Below are positions 52,868-62,635 of a stretch of 64,000 nt of DNA, piece by piece. The stretch lies in contig JBCCBM010000001.1 in assembly GCA_039034015.1 (NCBI GenBank), forward strand, positions 62,001 through 126,000, given 5' to 3'. A program made the translations under genes and the position numbers. The stretch's first letter is position 1. Each line of letters opens with the position of its first letter. The stretch is from Acuticoccus sp039034015. GTDB lineage: Bacteria; Pseudomonadota; Alphaproteobacteria; Rhizobiales; Amorphaceae. A model generated the notes under the pieces. That model was not told the DNA's origin, did no database searches, and worked only from the letters and a program-made list of their open reading frames with translations.

Positions 52868-53794
52868 ATGAACTATTTTAAGACGGCGTTGCTTTTGGCG
52901 GCCATGACCGCCCTCTTCATGGGGGTGGGCGCCGTCATCGGTGGGCAGCAGGGCATGCTGATTGCGCTTGCCATTGCGGTGGCGCTCAACGTCTTTTCCT
53001 ACTGGAACTCTGACAAGCTGCTTCTAAAGATGCACCAGGCGCGGGAGGTGGATGAACGCTCCGCCCCCGAATATTATGGCATGGTGCGCGAGCTTGCCGC
53101 CCGGGCGCAATTGCCGATGCCCCGGGTCTACATTTTGGACGAAGACCAGCCCAACGCCTTTGCCACCGGCCGCAACCCTGACAATGCCGCCGTTGCCGCC
53201 ACGCGCGGGCTGCTCAAGTTGATGAACCGAGAGGAGGTCGCCGGCGTGATGGCCCATGAGCTGGCGCACATCCAAAACCGCGACACGCTCATCATGACCA
53301 TCACCGCGACGATTGCGGGCGCGGTGTCGATGCTGGCAAACTTTGCGTTCCTGTTTGGCCGCAATCGGGACAATCCGCTCGGCACGGTGGGCATGATTTT
53401 GGCCATGTTTGTGGCGCCGCTGGCGGCCATGGTGGTGCAAATGGCGATCAGCCGCACGCGCGAATACGCCGCCGACCGGCTGGGCGGTGAGATTTGCGGC
53501 GACCCGTTGTGGCTCGCCTCCGCGCTCGCCCGGCTTGAGCAGGGGCGCCGCATCCCCAACAATGAGGCCGAGGCGGTGCCGGCGACGGCGCACATGTTCA
53601 TCGTGAACCCCCTGTCGGGCGCGCGGATGGACAACCTCTTTTCCACCCACCCCAACACGCAAAACCGCATCGCCGCCCTTCGCGAGCAGGCCGCCGCGAT
53701 GACGCCCCAGCGCCCCGCCATGAGCGCGCCGAAAGGCCCCTGGGGCGCGCAAAACACGCCGCCCCGCAAGGGCCGCCGCGGGCCCTGGGCGTGA
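52868..53794 (+). CDS. htpX: Membrane zinc metalloprotease HtpX
   Basis: This 308-aa stress-response membrane protease has the HELAH zinc motif (MAHELAHIQN, about residues 127-136) and two N-terminal TM helices. Two more TM helices follow the motif, and a downstream EYAADRLGGEI provides the third ligand glutamate. AGGTGA precedes the ATG. It is followed by rsmB, the usual order in Rhizobiales. Confidence 0.95.
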   Translation: MNYFKTALLLAAMTALFMGVGAVIGGQQGMLIALAIAVALNVFSYWNSDKLLLKMHQAREVDERSAPEYYGMVRELAARAQLPMPRVYILDEDQPNAFATGRNPDNAAVAATRGLLKLMNREEVAGVMAHELAHIQNRDTLIMTITATIAGAVSMLANFAFLFGRNRDNPLGTVGMILAMFVAPLAAMVVQMAISRTREYAADRLGGEICGDPLWLASALARLEQGRRIPNNEAEAVPATAHMFIVNPLSGARMDNLFSTHPNTQNRIAALREQAAAMTPQRPAMSAPKGPWGAQNTPPRKGRRGPWA

Positions 53795-53834
53795 GGGGTG
53801 GCGTGAGCGTGCGCATGATGGCGGGCGCGTTCGC

Positions 53835-55109
53835 TTGACCCGGCCGCAGCGGGCGCGCCGGCCGGCCCCCACCCGCCCCGGCCTTGCCGCGCGCCGGGCA
53901 GCGGTGGACGCCCTTCATGACGGCGCCGAGCCTTCCGGCCTGCCACCCGCCGATGCGGCGCTCGCGCGCGCCATCGCCCGCACCGCCGAGCGCCGCGCGG
54001 GTGACATTGACGCGATCCTCGCAAACCTGTTGGCAAAGCCGCTGCCCAAGCGGGCGGGCCGTGTGCGCGCGGTGTTGGCCGCTGGCGCCGCGCAGCTTTT
54101 GTTCATGCGCCAGGCCGACCATGCGGTGGTGAGCCTTTCGGCCGAACTGTTGAAGGCGGACGCCAAGACCGGCGGCTTTGTCGGTCTCGCAAACGCGGTT
54201 TTGCGCCGCCTCACCCGCGAGCGGGAGGCGCTGCTGGCGGCGCTTCCGGCAGGCGCCAACACCCCCGACTGGCTTTATGCGCGCTGGGTGTCGACCTACG
54301 GTGAAGCGGCGGCCGCGGCGATCGAAGACGCGCACCGGGCCGAGCCGCCGCTTGATCTCTGCCTTGCCCCCGGCGCGACGGTCCCGCCCGGCGCAACACC
54401 GCTCCCCGGCGGTGGCGCGCGGCTTCCCGCCACCGACGTTACCGCCCTTGCAGGCTTTGAGGCGGGCGCCTTCTGGGTCCAGGATTTTGCCGCCCAACGC
54501 CCGGCGAACCTTTTGCCCGCAGGGCCCGGCCGGCGCGTGCTTGACCTTTGTGCAGCGCCCGGCGGCAAGACAATGCAGCTTGCCGCCACCGGCGCCGAGG
54601 TCACCGCGGTGGAGGTGGACCCGGCCCGCGCCGCGCTGATCGCGGACAACCTTGCGCGCACAAATCTTGCGGACCGCGTGTCGGTGGTGGTGGGGGACGC
54701 GCGCTCGGTGACGGGCACGTTTGACGCTGTGCTCCTCGATGCGCCCTGCTCGGCCACCGGCACCGTGCGCCGGCACCCGGATGTGGCGCGCCGCAAAACG
54801 CTGCCGGACATTAAAGCGCTGGCTGCGCTCCAGCGAGAGTTGCTGGTGTCGGCGGCGGAGCGGGTGGCGCCGGGGGGCACGCTCGTTTTTGCCACATGCT
54901 CCATGGAGCCCGAGGAGGGGGAGGCGCACGTTCCGTTCGCTGAAGGGTTGGATGGCTTTTCGCCCGACCCCATCGACCCCGGCGACCCCGCGGCGGGCCC
55001 CTTTGCGAGCGGCCACACCGTGCGCCTCCTGCCCCACCACACTGTGCCGGGGACAACGCTTTGCGGCATGGACGGCTTTTTTGCCATGCGCCTTCGCCGC
55101 ACCGCGTGA
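53835..55109 (+). CDS. rsmB: 16S rRNA (cytosine-C5) methyltransferase of the RsmB/Sun family
   Basis: This 424-aa SAM-dependent enzyme methylates cytosine in rRNA. An N-terminal NusB-like helical domain precedes the catalytic domain, with SAM motif VLDLCAAPGGKTMQL and the two catalytic cysteines in DAPCSATG and FATCSMEPEE. It starts with TTG. The C967 target is inferred from the family, not shown. Confidence 0.9.
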   Translation: MTRPQRARRPAPTRPGLAARRAAVDALHDGAEPSGLPPADAALARAIARTAERRAGDIDAILANLLAKPLPKRAGRVRAVLAAGAAQLLFMRQADHAVVSLSAELLKADAKTGGFVGLANAVLRRLTREREALLAALPAGANTPDWLYARWVSTYGEAAAAAIEDAHRAEPPLDLCLAPGATVPPGATPLPGGGARLPATDVTALAGFEAGAFWVQDFAAQRPANLLPAGPGRRVLDLCAAPGGKTMQLAATGAEVTAVEVDPARAALIADNLARTNLADRVSVVVGDARSVTGTFDAVLLDAPCSATGTVRRHPDVARRKTLPDIKALAALQRELLVSAAERVAPGGTLVFATCSMEPEEGEAHVPFAEGLDGFSPDPIDPGDPAAGPFASGHTVRLLPHHTVPGTTLCGMDGFFAMRLRRTA

Positions 55110-55159
55110 GCCGCCGCACCGCGATTTCTTGGCGGGGCAAAGTGATCTAAAGAGCGGCC

Positions 55160-56905
55160 ATGTTGAAGACGGAGCCCAAGGCGCGCGCGACGCGCAAACC
55201 AGCCGACCCTGCGGCGGAGGCGCCGCCTGGGCTTGTGGCGCTGTCGGGCCTTGCAGTGCGCCGGGCGGTGGCGGTCGCCGTGGGGCGGCTCGGCGGGGCG
55301 CTCTGGCACCGCACGCTGACGGGGACGCCAGGGCGGATTGTGTTCGCGCCCGAGACCGTCACCGCCGCCGACCCGGACATTGCCGCCGACATTTATGCCG
55401 GCGTTTTTTCGCTCGCCGGCCGGACGGTGGATACGCAAGGCCAATCCCCCTTCACCGTTGCGCCGCCAACATTGGACTGGGCGGCCGAGCTGCACAGCTT
55501 TTCGTGGCTCGTGCACCTTGATGCAACGCCCTCGGCCCTTTCCACCTCCAACGCCGTGGCGCTTCTGGATGAATGGGTGGCCGCGCCTGAAAGCAGCAAG
55601 GGCGTTGCCGTGCGGCCAGGCATCGTGGCCGAGCGGCTGACGGCCTTTCTCGTCATGTCGCCGGTGCTCTTGGATGGGGCGGACAATGCGCGGCGCCTTG
55701 CTTTCATGCGCCTTTTGGGCCGCCACATGCGCCGATTGGAGCGGGCGGTGGCGGTGGAGGAGACGCCCCTCACCGCGCTCAGGGTTATTGGCGCGCTGGC
55801 GCTGGCGGGCACTGTGATTGCCGATCAGGCGCGGCTTCAACGCTGGGCCCTTGCGGTGCTGGGCGATACGTTAAAGCGCCAAATCCTGCCCGATGGGGGC
55901 CACAAGGGCCGCGCGCCTGACGCTGTGGTGAGCGCGCTTTCGATCCTCGTCCCCCTCAAGCTGGCGCTGGAGCGGCGGCAGCAAACGGTGCCAAAAAGCG
56001 TCTCGGGGAGCATCGACAAGCTCTTTCCCATGTTGCGCTTCTTTGCCCACGCCGATGGTGCGCTTGCCGTCTTTCAGGGAAGCCGCAACGTTGCCGCCGA
56101 TGAGGTCGCAACCCTGCTCGCCCTTGATGATGCCAAGGGCCGCCCGACCCAAAACGCGCGCTACAGCCTTTATCAGCGTCTGGCGGCCGGCCCCTCGGTG
56201 GCGCTCTTTGATATGGGGGTGTTGCCGCCGCCCGCGTTTGCGGAGCGGTCGAGCGCGGGGGTGTTGGCGATTGAGTTTTCCAGCGGCGGCCAGCGTATTG
56301 TGACGGGCTGCGGGCCGTTGTCGGCGGTGGATCCGGGGTGGGCGGTTGCGGCGCGCATGGGGGCGGCCGCCTCAACGCTCACCATCGACAATCGCTCGCC
56401 GGCGCGGCTGTTGCGCTGGCCGGTCCTCACGCGCGTGTTCGGCGCGATCGCCTTTGCCGGGCCCGGGCGGGTGGACATTGCCCGAAAGGGGCTCACCGCC
56501 AGCGCCCGGCATGATGGTTATCTGCCGCGCTTTGGCGTCACCCACGAGCGGGCGCTGGAGCTTTCTGACGATGGGCTCGCGCTCACCGGCCATGACCGGC
56601 TGATCGGGCAGGACCGTCTTTCCGGCACGCCGTTTGCGATCCGCTTCCATCTGATGCCCAAAATTGCCGTGCGGGTCGACAAAGCGCGGCAAAACGCGAT
56701 GCTGACGCTGCCCGATGGCGCGATCTGGCTCTTTCAGGTGCGAAGCGGGCCGGCCCTTGCGGTGGAGGAGACGATTGTGGCGACGGCGCCGGGGCGGGCG
56801 CGGCGGGCCGCGCAAATCGTCATCCACGGCAACACGTTGACGGATGAGCGTGTGAGCTGGCAGATCGCCCGGCGCAGCGGCCCCCTTTCCGAAAGCCCAC
56901 CATGA
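55160..56905 (+). CDS. Heparinase II/III-family protein
   Basis: This 581-aa protein has an alpha-helical N-terminal half (FTVAPPTLDWAAELHSFSWL) and a beta-rich C-terminal heparinase II/III domain. The family includes polysaccharide lyases for glycosaminoglycans and alginate-like chains. No signal peptide is obvious and the substrate is unknown. In Rhizobiales this gene stands reproducibly between rsmB and purH. It overlaps purH by 4 nt (ATGA). Confidence 0.88.
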   Translation: MLKTEPKARATRKPADPAAEAPPGLVALSGLAVRRAVAVAVGRLGGALWHRTLTGTPGRIVFAPETVTAADPDIAADIYAGVFSLAGRTVDTQGQSPFTVAPPTLDWAAELHSFSWLVHLDATPSALSTSNAVALLDEWVAAPESSKGVAVRPGIVAERLTAFLVMSPVLLDGADNARRLAFMRLLGRHMRRLERAVAVEETPLTALRVIGALALAGTVIADQARLQRWALAVLGDTLKRQILPDGGHKGRAPDAVVSALSILVPLKLALERRQQTVPKSVSGSIDKLFPMLRFFAHADGALAVFQGSRNVAADEVATLLALDDAKGRPTQNARYSLYQRLAAGPSVALFDMGVLPPPAFAERSSAGVLAIEFSSGGQRIVTGCGPLSAVDPGWAVAARMGAAASTLTIDNRSPARLLRWPVLTRVFGAIAFAGPGRVDIARKGLTASARHDGYLPRFGVTHERALELSDDGLALTGHDRLIGQDRLSGTPFAIRFHLMPKIAVRVDKARQNAMLTLPDGAIWLFQVRSGPALAVEETIVATAPGRARRAAQIVIHGNTLTDERVSWQIARRSGPLSESPP

Positions 56906-58425
56906 CCACCATCGCGATCCGTCGCGCCCTTTTGTCGGTGTCCGACAAGACGGGCCTCATCCCCTTTGCCGAACGCCTTGTGGCCGCCGGCGTCACCCTC
57001 ATCAGCACCGGCGGCACGGCCCGTGCCCTTGCTGAGGCCGGGCTCCCGGTCACCGAGGTTGCCAGCGTGACGGGGGTTGCCGAAATGTTGGACGGGCGGG
57101 TGAAGACGCTGCACCCTGCCATCCACGGCGGCCTCCTTGCCGACCGGGCCAACCCTTCGCACATGGCCGCCCTTGAAGCGGCGGGGATCGAGGCGATCGA
57201 CCTCGTGGTGGTGAACCTTTACCCGTTCGAGGCCTCTGGTGCCCTTTCCGCGCCGGAGCGGGTGGAGCGGATTGATGTGGGCGGGCCCACGATGACCCGC
57301 GCGGCGGCGAAAAATTTTGGGAGCGTCACCGTTGCGGTGGACCCGGCGGATTATGACGCGATTGGCGCGGTGGTGGGCGCCGTGCCGCTGTCGCTCCGCA
57401 AGCGGCTGGCGGCAAAAGCGTTTTCCCGCCTTGCGGCCTATGATGCCGCAATTGCCGCATGGCTGACGGGCGAGAGCGCGGACGAGGCCGCGGTGGATGC
57501 GGGCGTGTGGCACGCGGTGGGTGGCGCGCGGCTTTCGGTGATGCGCTATGGCGAAAATCCGCACCAGGGGGCAGCGCTTTATGGCACGCCCGGCGTTGGG
57601 CTGGCGGGGACGACGCCGATCCAGGGAAAGCCGCTCTCCTACAACAATGTCGTGGACGCGGACGCGGCCTGGGGCGCCGCGCGGGATTTTGGCGATGCGC
57701 CGGCGGCCGTCATCGTCAAACACGCGAACCCTTGTGGGATTGCCGTTGGCAAGACGCTGTGCGAGGCGCTGGATGCGGCGCGGGCGTGCGACCCGGTGAG
57801 CGCGTTTGGCGGCGTGATCGCGCTCACCCGCCCGCTGGATGTGGCAACCGCGGAGGCGATCGCGGCCCACTTTGTGGAGGTGGTGATCGCGCCCGCAGCA
57901 TCGGACGAAGCAAAGGCGGTGCTTTCAGCAAAGCCTGCCGTGCGTGTGCTCCTTCCGGGGCCGTTTGGGGCGCTGGGGCGGGTGGCGAAGACCGTGGATG
58001 GGGGCCTTCTCGTCCAGGATGCGGACGATGCGGCTTTGCCCGACTTTTCAGTGGTGAGCGCGAGCGCGCCGACCGAGGCAGAATTGTCCGACCTTCGGTT
58101 CGCGTGGCGCGCCGTCAAGCATGTGAAGTCGAACGCGATCCTCTTGGCCAACGGCGGGCGCACGGTGGGGGTGGGCGCGGGGCAGATGAGCCGGGTGGAT
58201 GCGGCCACCATTGCGGTTGCCAAAGCGGGGGAGGCGGCGGTGGGCGCGATGGCCGCCTCTGACGCGTTTTTCCCCTTTGCGGACGGGCTGTTGGCCCTTG
58301 CTGAGGCCGGGGTGCGGGCCGTGGTGCAGCCCGGCGGGTCAAAGCGCGATGGCGAGGTGATTGCGGCGGCGAATGCCCACGACATCGCGATGGTCACCAC
58401 AGGGATGCGCCACTTTCGCCATTGA
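56902..58425 (+). CDS. purH: Bifunctional AICAR formyltransferase/IMP cyclohydrolase
   Basis: This 507-aa enzyme performs the last two steps of IMP synthesis. The N-terminal cyclohydrolase begins with LLSVSDKTGLIPFAERLV. The C-terminal transformylase has the catalytic KHANPCGIA near residue 275. Length is a little below the E. coli enzyme. The stop is 6 bp from the convergent mutM stop. Confidence 0.97.
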   Translation: MTTIAIRRALLSVSDKTGLIPFAERLVAAGVTLISTGGTARALAEAGLPVTEVASVTGVAEMLDGRVKTLHPAIHGGLLADRANPSHMAALEAAGIEAIDLVVVNLYPFEASGALSAPERVERIDVGGPTMTRAAAKNFGSVTVAVDPADYDAIGAVVGAVPLSLRKRLAAKAFSRLAAYDAAIAAWLTGESADEAAVDAGVWHAVGGARLSVMRYGENPHQGAALYGTPGVGLAGTTPIQGKPLSYNNVVDADAAWGAARDFGDAPAAVIVKHANPCGIAVGKTLCEALDAARACDPVSAFGGVIALTRPLDVATAEAIAAHFVEVVIAPAASDEAKAVLSAKPAVRVLLPGPFGALGRVAKTVDGGLLVQDADDAALPDFSVVSASAPTEAELSDLRFAWRAVKHVKSNAILLANGGRTVGVGAGQMSRVDAATIAVAKAGEAAVGAMAASDAFFPFADGLLALAEAGVRAVVQPGGSKRDGEVIAAANAHDIAMVTTGMRHFRH

Positions 58426-58431
58426 GGCCGG

Positions 58432-59301
58432 CTAGCGCTGGCAGCCGGGGCAAAAGAAGGTGGAGCGGTTGGACTGCACAATGCGGTTCACGACGCCGGG
58501 GCAGGTGACGCGCGCGCACGGGTCGCCCGTGCGGCCATAAACGGCGAACCCGTGCTGGAAGCGGCCCATGGAGCCATCGGCGGCCACATAATCGCGCAAG
58601 GACGAGCCGCCGGCCTCGATGGCCTCGGCGATGACGGAAAGCACGGCCTCGGTGAGCGCTTCCAGGCGCTTTGAGGGCGCGCCGTCTTGCCGGACGAGGG
58701 AGCCTGCGAGCCGGCGGGGCGAGATTTTGGCCCGCCACAGCGCCTCGCACACATAAATGTTGCCAAGGCCGGCGACGTTGCGCTGGTCCAGAAGTGCGGC
58801 CTTGATGGGGGTTTTGCGGTTTTGGAAGGCGGTGGCGAGGTGCATTGGCGTGAGGGCGCCGGGCAGCGGCTCGGGCCCCATGGCGCGAAAGTGTGGGTGA
58901 TGGTCGAGCGTTGCCTCAGGGCTCAGCGTCATGAAGCCGAAGCGACGGGGGTCGTTGTAGACCACACGGGCGCCACCGATGGAAAAGACCACATGGTCGT
59001 GGGCGGCCAGCTTTTTTGTGTCGTGAACGAGGGCGGCGAGTGGTTTTGCGCCCTCGATGCGGAAGGCGCCGGACATGCCAAGGTGCATGATGAGCGCGGT
59101 GCCATCATCAAGCCGCGCCACAAGGTATTTGGCGCGGCGGTCGAGGGTTTTGATGGTGCGGCCGGTGAGGCGGGCGGCAAAGTTTTGCGGCAGGGGGAAG
59201 CGAAGGTCGGGCCGGCGCAGCTCCACCCGATCGAACGCGCGGCCCTCCATGGCCGGCGCCAGGCCGCGCCGCACGGTTTCGACCTCCGGCAACTCAGGCA
59301 T
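58432..59301 (-). CDS. mutM: Formamidopyrimidine-DNA glycosylase
   Basis: This 289-aa DNA repair enzyme removes 8-oxoguanine and formamidopyrimidines. The mature N-terminus PELPEVETVRRGL has the catalytic proline and glutamate. MHLGMSGAF follows, and the C-terminal zinc finger has four cysteines (DPCARVTC and FFCPGC). The frame is open upstream to 59418, but the ATG at 59301 places proline at residue 2. It is divergent from ubiE, 71 bp apart. Confidence 0.97.
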   Translation of the reverse strand: MPELPEVETVRRGLAPAMEGRAFDRVELRRPDLRFPLPQNFAARLTGRTIKTLDRRAKYLVARLDDGTALIMHLGMSGAFRIEGAKPLAALVHDTKKLAAHDHVVFSIGGARVVYNDPRRFGFMTLSPEATLDHHPHFRAMGPEPLPGALTPMHLATAFQNRKTPIKAALLDQRNVAGLGNIYVCEALWRAKISPRRLAGSLVRQDGAPSKRLEALTEAVLSVIAEAIEAGGSSLRDYVAADGSMGRFQHGFAVYGRTGDPCARVTCPGVVNRIVQSNRSTFFCPGCQR

Positions 59302-59372
59302 GTGACAGTGCGGGGCATGGCACCCCGGCCGGCTTTGCAATAGGACACGGTTCGGCGAAGCGGAGAGACGGC

Positions 59373-60158
59373 ATGGGGCGGGATTTTGATCCGGCAGAGG
59401 GCATGAGCGAGGCTCCATTCGGCTTTCGCACCGTGAAGGCGGACGAGAAGCAGGGCCTCGTCAACACCGTATTCGACCGTGTGGCCGAGCGCTACGACTT
59501 GATGAACGATGCCATGTCCGCCGGCCTCCATAGGGCGTGGAAGGACGCGATGGTCTCGTGGCTGAACCCACCGCGGACGCCCCGCGCGCCCTATCATGTG
59601 GTGGATGTGGCGGGCGGCACGGGGGATGTTGCGTTCCGCATCGCACGGCGGATCGAGCGGAACGGGCTGGTGACGGTCGCCGACATCAACGCCGACATGC
59701 TGATGGTGGGTGCTGGGCGGGACAAGAAGCGCCTGCGGCCCACAACGCCCTGCCGCTTTGTGGCGGGGAACGCGGAGTCTCTGCCCCTCCCGGACAAGAG
59801 TGCGGACGCCTACACCATCGCGTTTGGCATTCGCAACGTCACCCACCGGGAGAAGGCGCTGGCGGAAGCGTTTCGCGTGTTGAAGCGCGGCGGGCGGTTT
59901 TTGTGTCTTGAATTTTCGAAGGTGGATGTGCCGGTGCTTGACCGGATTTACGATCTTTATTCCTTCAACGTCATCCCGCCGATGGGGAAGTTTTTGGCAG
60001 GCGATGCAGAACCTTATCAGTATTTGGTGGAATCCATCCGAACCTTTCCCAACCCTGGCCGTTTTGCGGCTGAGATTGAGCTGGCCGGCTTTTCCAATGT
60101 CAGCGTGCGCAAGATGACGGGCGGGGTCGCCGCCATCCACAGCGCCTTCAGGCTCTGA
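59373..60158 (+). CDS. ubiE: Ubiquinone/menaquinone methyltransferase UbiE
   Basis: This 261-aa C-methyltransferase of quinone synthesis has the signature FDRVAERYDLMNDAMSAGLH. The SAM motif is VVDVAGGTGDVAFRI, and AFGIRNVTHREKALAEAFRV follows. GGAGAG precedes the ATG at 59373. A second ATG at 59403 is less favoured. It overlaps ubiB by one base, giving the usual ubiE-ubiB order. Confidence 0.95.
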   Translation: MGRDFDPAEGMSEAPFGFRTVKADEKQGLVNTVFDRVAERYDLMNDAMSAGLHRAWKDAMVSWLNPPRTPRAPYHVVDVAGGTGDVAFRIARRIERNGLVTVADINADMLMVGAGRDKKRLRPTTPCRFVAGNAESLPLPDKSADAYTIAFGIRNVTHREKALAEAFRVLKRGGRFLCLEFSKVDVPVLDRIYDLYSFNVIPPMGKFLAGDAEPYQYLVESIRTFPNPGRFAAEIELAGFSNVSVRKMTGGVAAIHSAFRL

Positions 60159-61726
60159 TGGCGCTGGGCCCCATTCTTCGCCTCCTCCACGCCAACTTCA
60201 TTCTGGCGCGGGAGGGGGTTTTAAGCATTTTGCCCAAAGAGGGCGCGCCGCCGCCGGTGCTCCTCGCGATCCGCTTTGGCGCGCTCATCCAGCGGCGCAG
60301 CGCCCAAAAGCGGGATATGGCGGCGCGGCTTTCCGTGGCGCTCGACCGGTTGGGGCCAAGCTACATCAAGCTTGGCCAATTCCTTGCCACCCGCGCCGAT
60401 GTGGTGGGCGACGAGGTGGCGGCCGAGCTTGCAAAACTCCAGGATCAAGTGCCCCCCGTGCCCGATGAGGCAGCGCGCAAAGCGATCGCAGAGGCGCTGG
60501 GCGCGCCGGTGGAAGAGCTTTACGTGTCGCTGGGCGATTGTGTGGCCGCCGCCTCCATCGCGCAGGTTTATAAAGCGCGCCTTTCAGACCGGAAGGGTGA
60601 CCGGGATGTGGCGGTCAAGGTGCTGCGCCCGGGGGTGCAGCGCCGGTTTGAGCGCGATCTTGAGAGTTTTTACGGCGCGGCCCGCTTTTTGGAGCGCTAT
60701 GTGCCCGCCTCGCGCCGGTTGCGGCCTCTGGCGGTGGTGGACACGCTGGCCGAATCGGTCCGTTTTGAGATGGACCTTCGCCTGGAGGCGGCCGCCATCT
60801 CCGAAATGGCAGAGAATTCGGCGGGCGACCCGCGCTTTCGGGTGCCGACCGTGGAATGGTCGCGGACCGCCCGCACGGTTTTGACCATGGAGTGGGTCGA
60901 CGGGATCAAGATGAACCGGGTCGGCGAGCTGCGGGATGCTGGGTTTGACCTTCCTGAGCTTGGCACACTCGTCCTCCAGACCTTTTTGCGGCACGCCATG
61001 CGCGATGGGTTTTTCCACGCCGACATGCACCAGGGGAACCTCTTTGTTGAGGCCGATGGGACGCTGGTGGCGGTGGACTTTGGCATCACCGGCCGGCTCT
61101 CGCGGGAGGAGCGGGGGGTGCTCGCGCAGATCCTCTACGGGTTCATCGTGCGGGACTATCGCCGCGTTGCCGAAATGCACTTTCGCGCCGGCTACGTGCC
61201 CGAGGGCCAGGACATGGACCTTTTTGCCCAGGCGCTGCGGGCGATCGGCGAGCCAATCCGCGATGTGACGGCGGCCGATATTTCCATGTCCCGCCTGCTG
61301 ACCCAGCTTTTTGAGGTCACCGACCTCTTTGAGATGGCGACCCAGCCCCAGCTCATCATGCTGCAAAAGACGATGGTGGTGGTGGAGGGGGTTGCCCGCT
61401 CCCTGGACCCCAACCTTGATATTTGGCGCGTGTCGGAGCCTGTGGTGCGCGAGTGGATGACGTCGGAGCTTGGGCCCTCAGGCACCCTTCGCAAAGCGCA
61501 GGATTCGGCCGGCGCGCTGGTGGATGCGGTGCTGGCCGCGCCCGAGCTTGCCAAGCGCGTTGACCGGCTCTCCAAGGACCTTGAGAATGTGTTGGAGCAC
61601 GGCCTGCCCCTTGCGCCGGAAACGGTGAACGCGATGGGGCGCACCGCCGCCGCCCACTCATTCTTGCGGCTTGGCGCGTTTTGGGTGGGGGCAATCTCGC
61701 TGGCGGTGATCGCGTTCAGCCTCTGA
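60158..61726 (+). CDS. ubiB: UbiB-family atypical kinase for ubiquinone synthesis
   Basis: This 522-aa protein has the ABC1/ADCK kinase-like fold. The KxGQ motif is in YIKLGQFLATRADVVG, the A-rich loop is AAASIAQVYKARL, the ATP lysine is in VAVKVLRPGV, and HADMHQGNLF and VDFGITGRL complete the kinase core. Two C-terminal TM helices anchor it. It supports ubiquinone synthesis and is probably an ATPase rather than a hydroxylase. Confidence 0.95.
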   Translation: MALGPILRLLHANFILAREGVLSILPKEGAPPPVLLAIRFGALIQRRSAQKRDMAARLSVALDRLGPSYIKLGQFLATRADVVGDEVAAELAKLQDQVPPVPDEAARKAIAEALGAPVEELYVSLGDCVAAASIAQVYKARLSDRKGDRDVAVKVLRPGVQRRFERDLESFYGAARFLERYVPASRRLRPLAVVDTLAESVRFEMDLRLEAAAISEMAENSAGDPRFRVPTVEWSRTARTVLTMEWVDGIKMNRVGELRDAGFDLPELGTLVLQTFLRHAMRDGFFHADMHQGNLFVEADGTLVAVDFGITGRLSREERGVLAQILYGFIVRDYRRVAEMHFRAGYVPEGQDMDLFAQALRAIGEPIRDVTAADISMSRLLTQLFEVTDLFEMATQPQLIMLQKTMVVVEGVARSLDPNLDIWRVSEPVVREWMTSELGPSGTLRKAQDSAGALVDAVLAAPELAKRVDRLSKDLENVLEHGLPLAPETVNAMGRTAAAHSFLRLGAFWVGAISLAVIAFSL

Positions 61727-61840
61727 CCGGTTTGGCCTGCTGCGATCTTAGGCATTTGTGGGCGCTGCCGGCATTTTTGTCACAAATCGACCGGCAAGTA
61801 TTAGAACAAAAAGTGACTCTTTGGCGAAGCGTAACGCGCT

Positions 61841-61855
61841 TAACGTTCAGCTAAC
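61841..61855 (+). promoter_or_regulatory. CtrA-like site upstream of the unknown gene at 61924
   Basis: TTAACGTTCAGCTAA matches TTAA-N7-TTAA, the CtrA consensus of alphaproteobacteria, in seven of eight positions. It is in an A+T-richer stretch 69 bp before the next gene. The match could be chance. Confidence 0.25.
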
Positions 61856-61923
61856 AATTTGCCCGCAACAGTCGCCACGTCGCGCGGACACTGTGGCCGC
61901 GCTTTAGGGAACGGGCATAGGCC

Positions 61924-62511
61924 ATGTGGTTCATCGCAGACATCTTCGAGCGCTATACCACGAGCGTCGCGAAAACCTTCGTCAAACTCGCCGCCATGGA
62001 AGCGGAGGCCAACCGACGGGCGCTCCAAGAGATGCAGGCCAGGCGCAAAGGCCTCATCGTGCCGCAGCGTGAGATCGTCACCGTCGCGCCCCTGGTGCAC
62101 CCACACGAGGGCGTTGCCATCACCGCCGACAATGCAAAAGACTTTGCCGTCCATGTGCCTGAGGGCGACGTGGAAGAGGCGGTGGCGGCGGCCGGGGAGG
62201 CCTCTTCCATCAACGCTGCGGCCAAAACCGCAGAGCGGCCAATGCCCATCGGCGTGCGCGGCGATGTGGTGATCCGCTGGCTGGAGATGCTTGCGAATGC
62301 CCCGCGCAAAGACATGGCCGAAACGCTGGAAAAACTGCGCAAGGACAAGAAGGTGCGCGTGGCAGAGCTTCGCATGATCTGCGCTGAGGCGCTGGGCGAG
62401 CCGCCGCAGCAGCGCAAAAAGGCCGAGCACCTGGAGACCCTGCGCAGCCATTTCCTGCCCTCTGGCCGGCCGGCACGGGTGGAGCGGGCGGACATTCACG
62501 CCACGCATTGA
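61924..62511 (+). CDS. Hypothetical protein of unknown family, 195 aa
   Basis: I do not recognise this protein. The first 45 residues are a helical, charged stretch (FERYTTSVAKTFVKLAAMEA). A short linker follows, and then a second helical part (VIRWLEMLANAPRKDMAETL) ends in basic residues. No signal peptide, TM helix or catalytic motif is visible. It stands alone, between ubiB and ilvC. Confidence 0.75.
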   Translation: MWFIADIFERYTTSVAKTFVKLAAMEAEANRRALQEMQARRKGLIVPQREIVTVAPLVHPHEGVAITADNAKDFAVHVPEGDVEEAVAAAGEASSINAAAKTAERPMPIGVRGDVVIRWLEMLANAPRKDMAETLEKLRKDKKVRVAELRMICAEALGEPPQQRKKAEHLETLRSHFLPSGRPARVERADIHATH

Positions 62512-62564
62512 CGGTCTTTGCGCGCCAATTGGTGTGATCGGACGGTCGGCCAGGCATTCACAAC

Positions 62565-62628
62565 CCCGTTGCAAAGGGTCTATGTGACCGGCAACGGGAG
62601 TTTGGCTCCCAAATCACAAGAACGGGAG
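62565..62628 (+). promoter_or_regulatory. Alternative hairpins in the ilvC leader
   Basis: Three elements compete. CCCGTTGC (62565-62572) pairs with GCAACGGG (62591-62598). GGGAG (62596-62600) pairs with CTCCC (62606-62610), sharing three bases with the first stem. GCTCCC (62605-62610) pairs with GGGAGC (62624-62629), which covers the ilvC Shine-Dalgarno. Pairs one and two exclude each other, as do two and three. This is the logic of a translation switch, but no ligand domain or leader peptide was recognised. Confidence 0.45.
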
Positions 62629-62635
62629 CGTCTGA

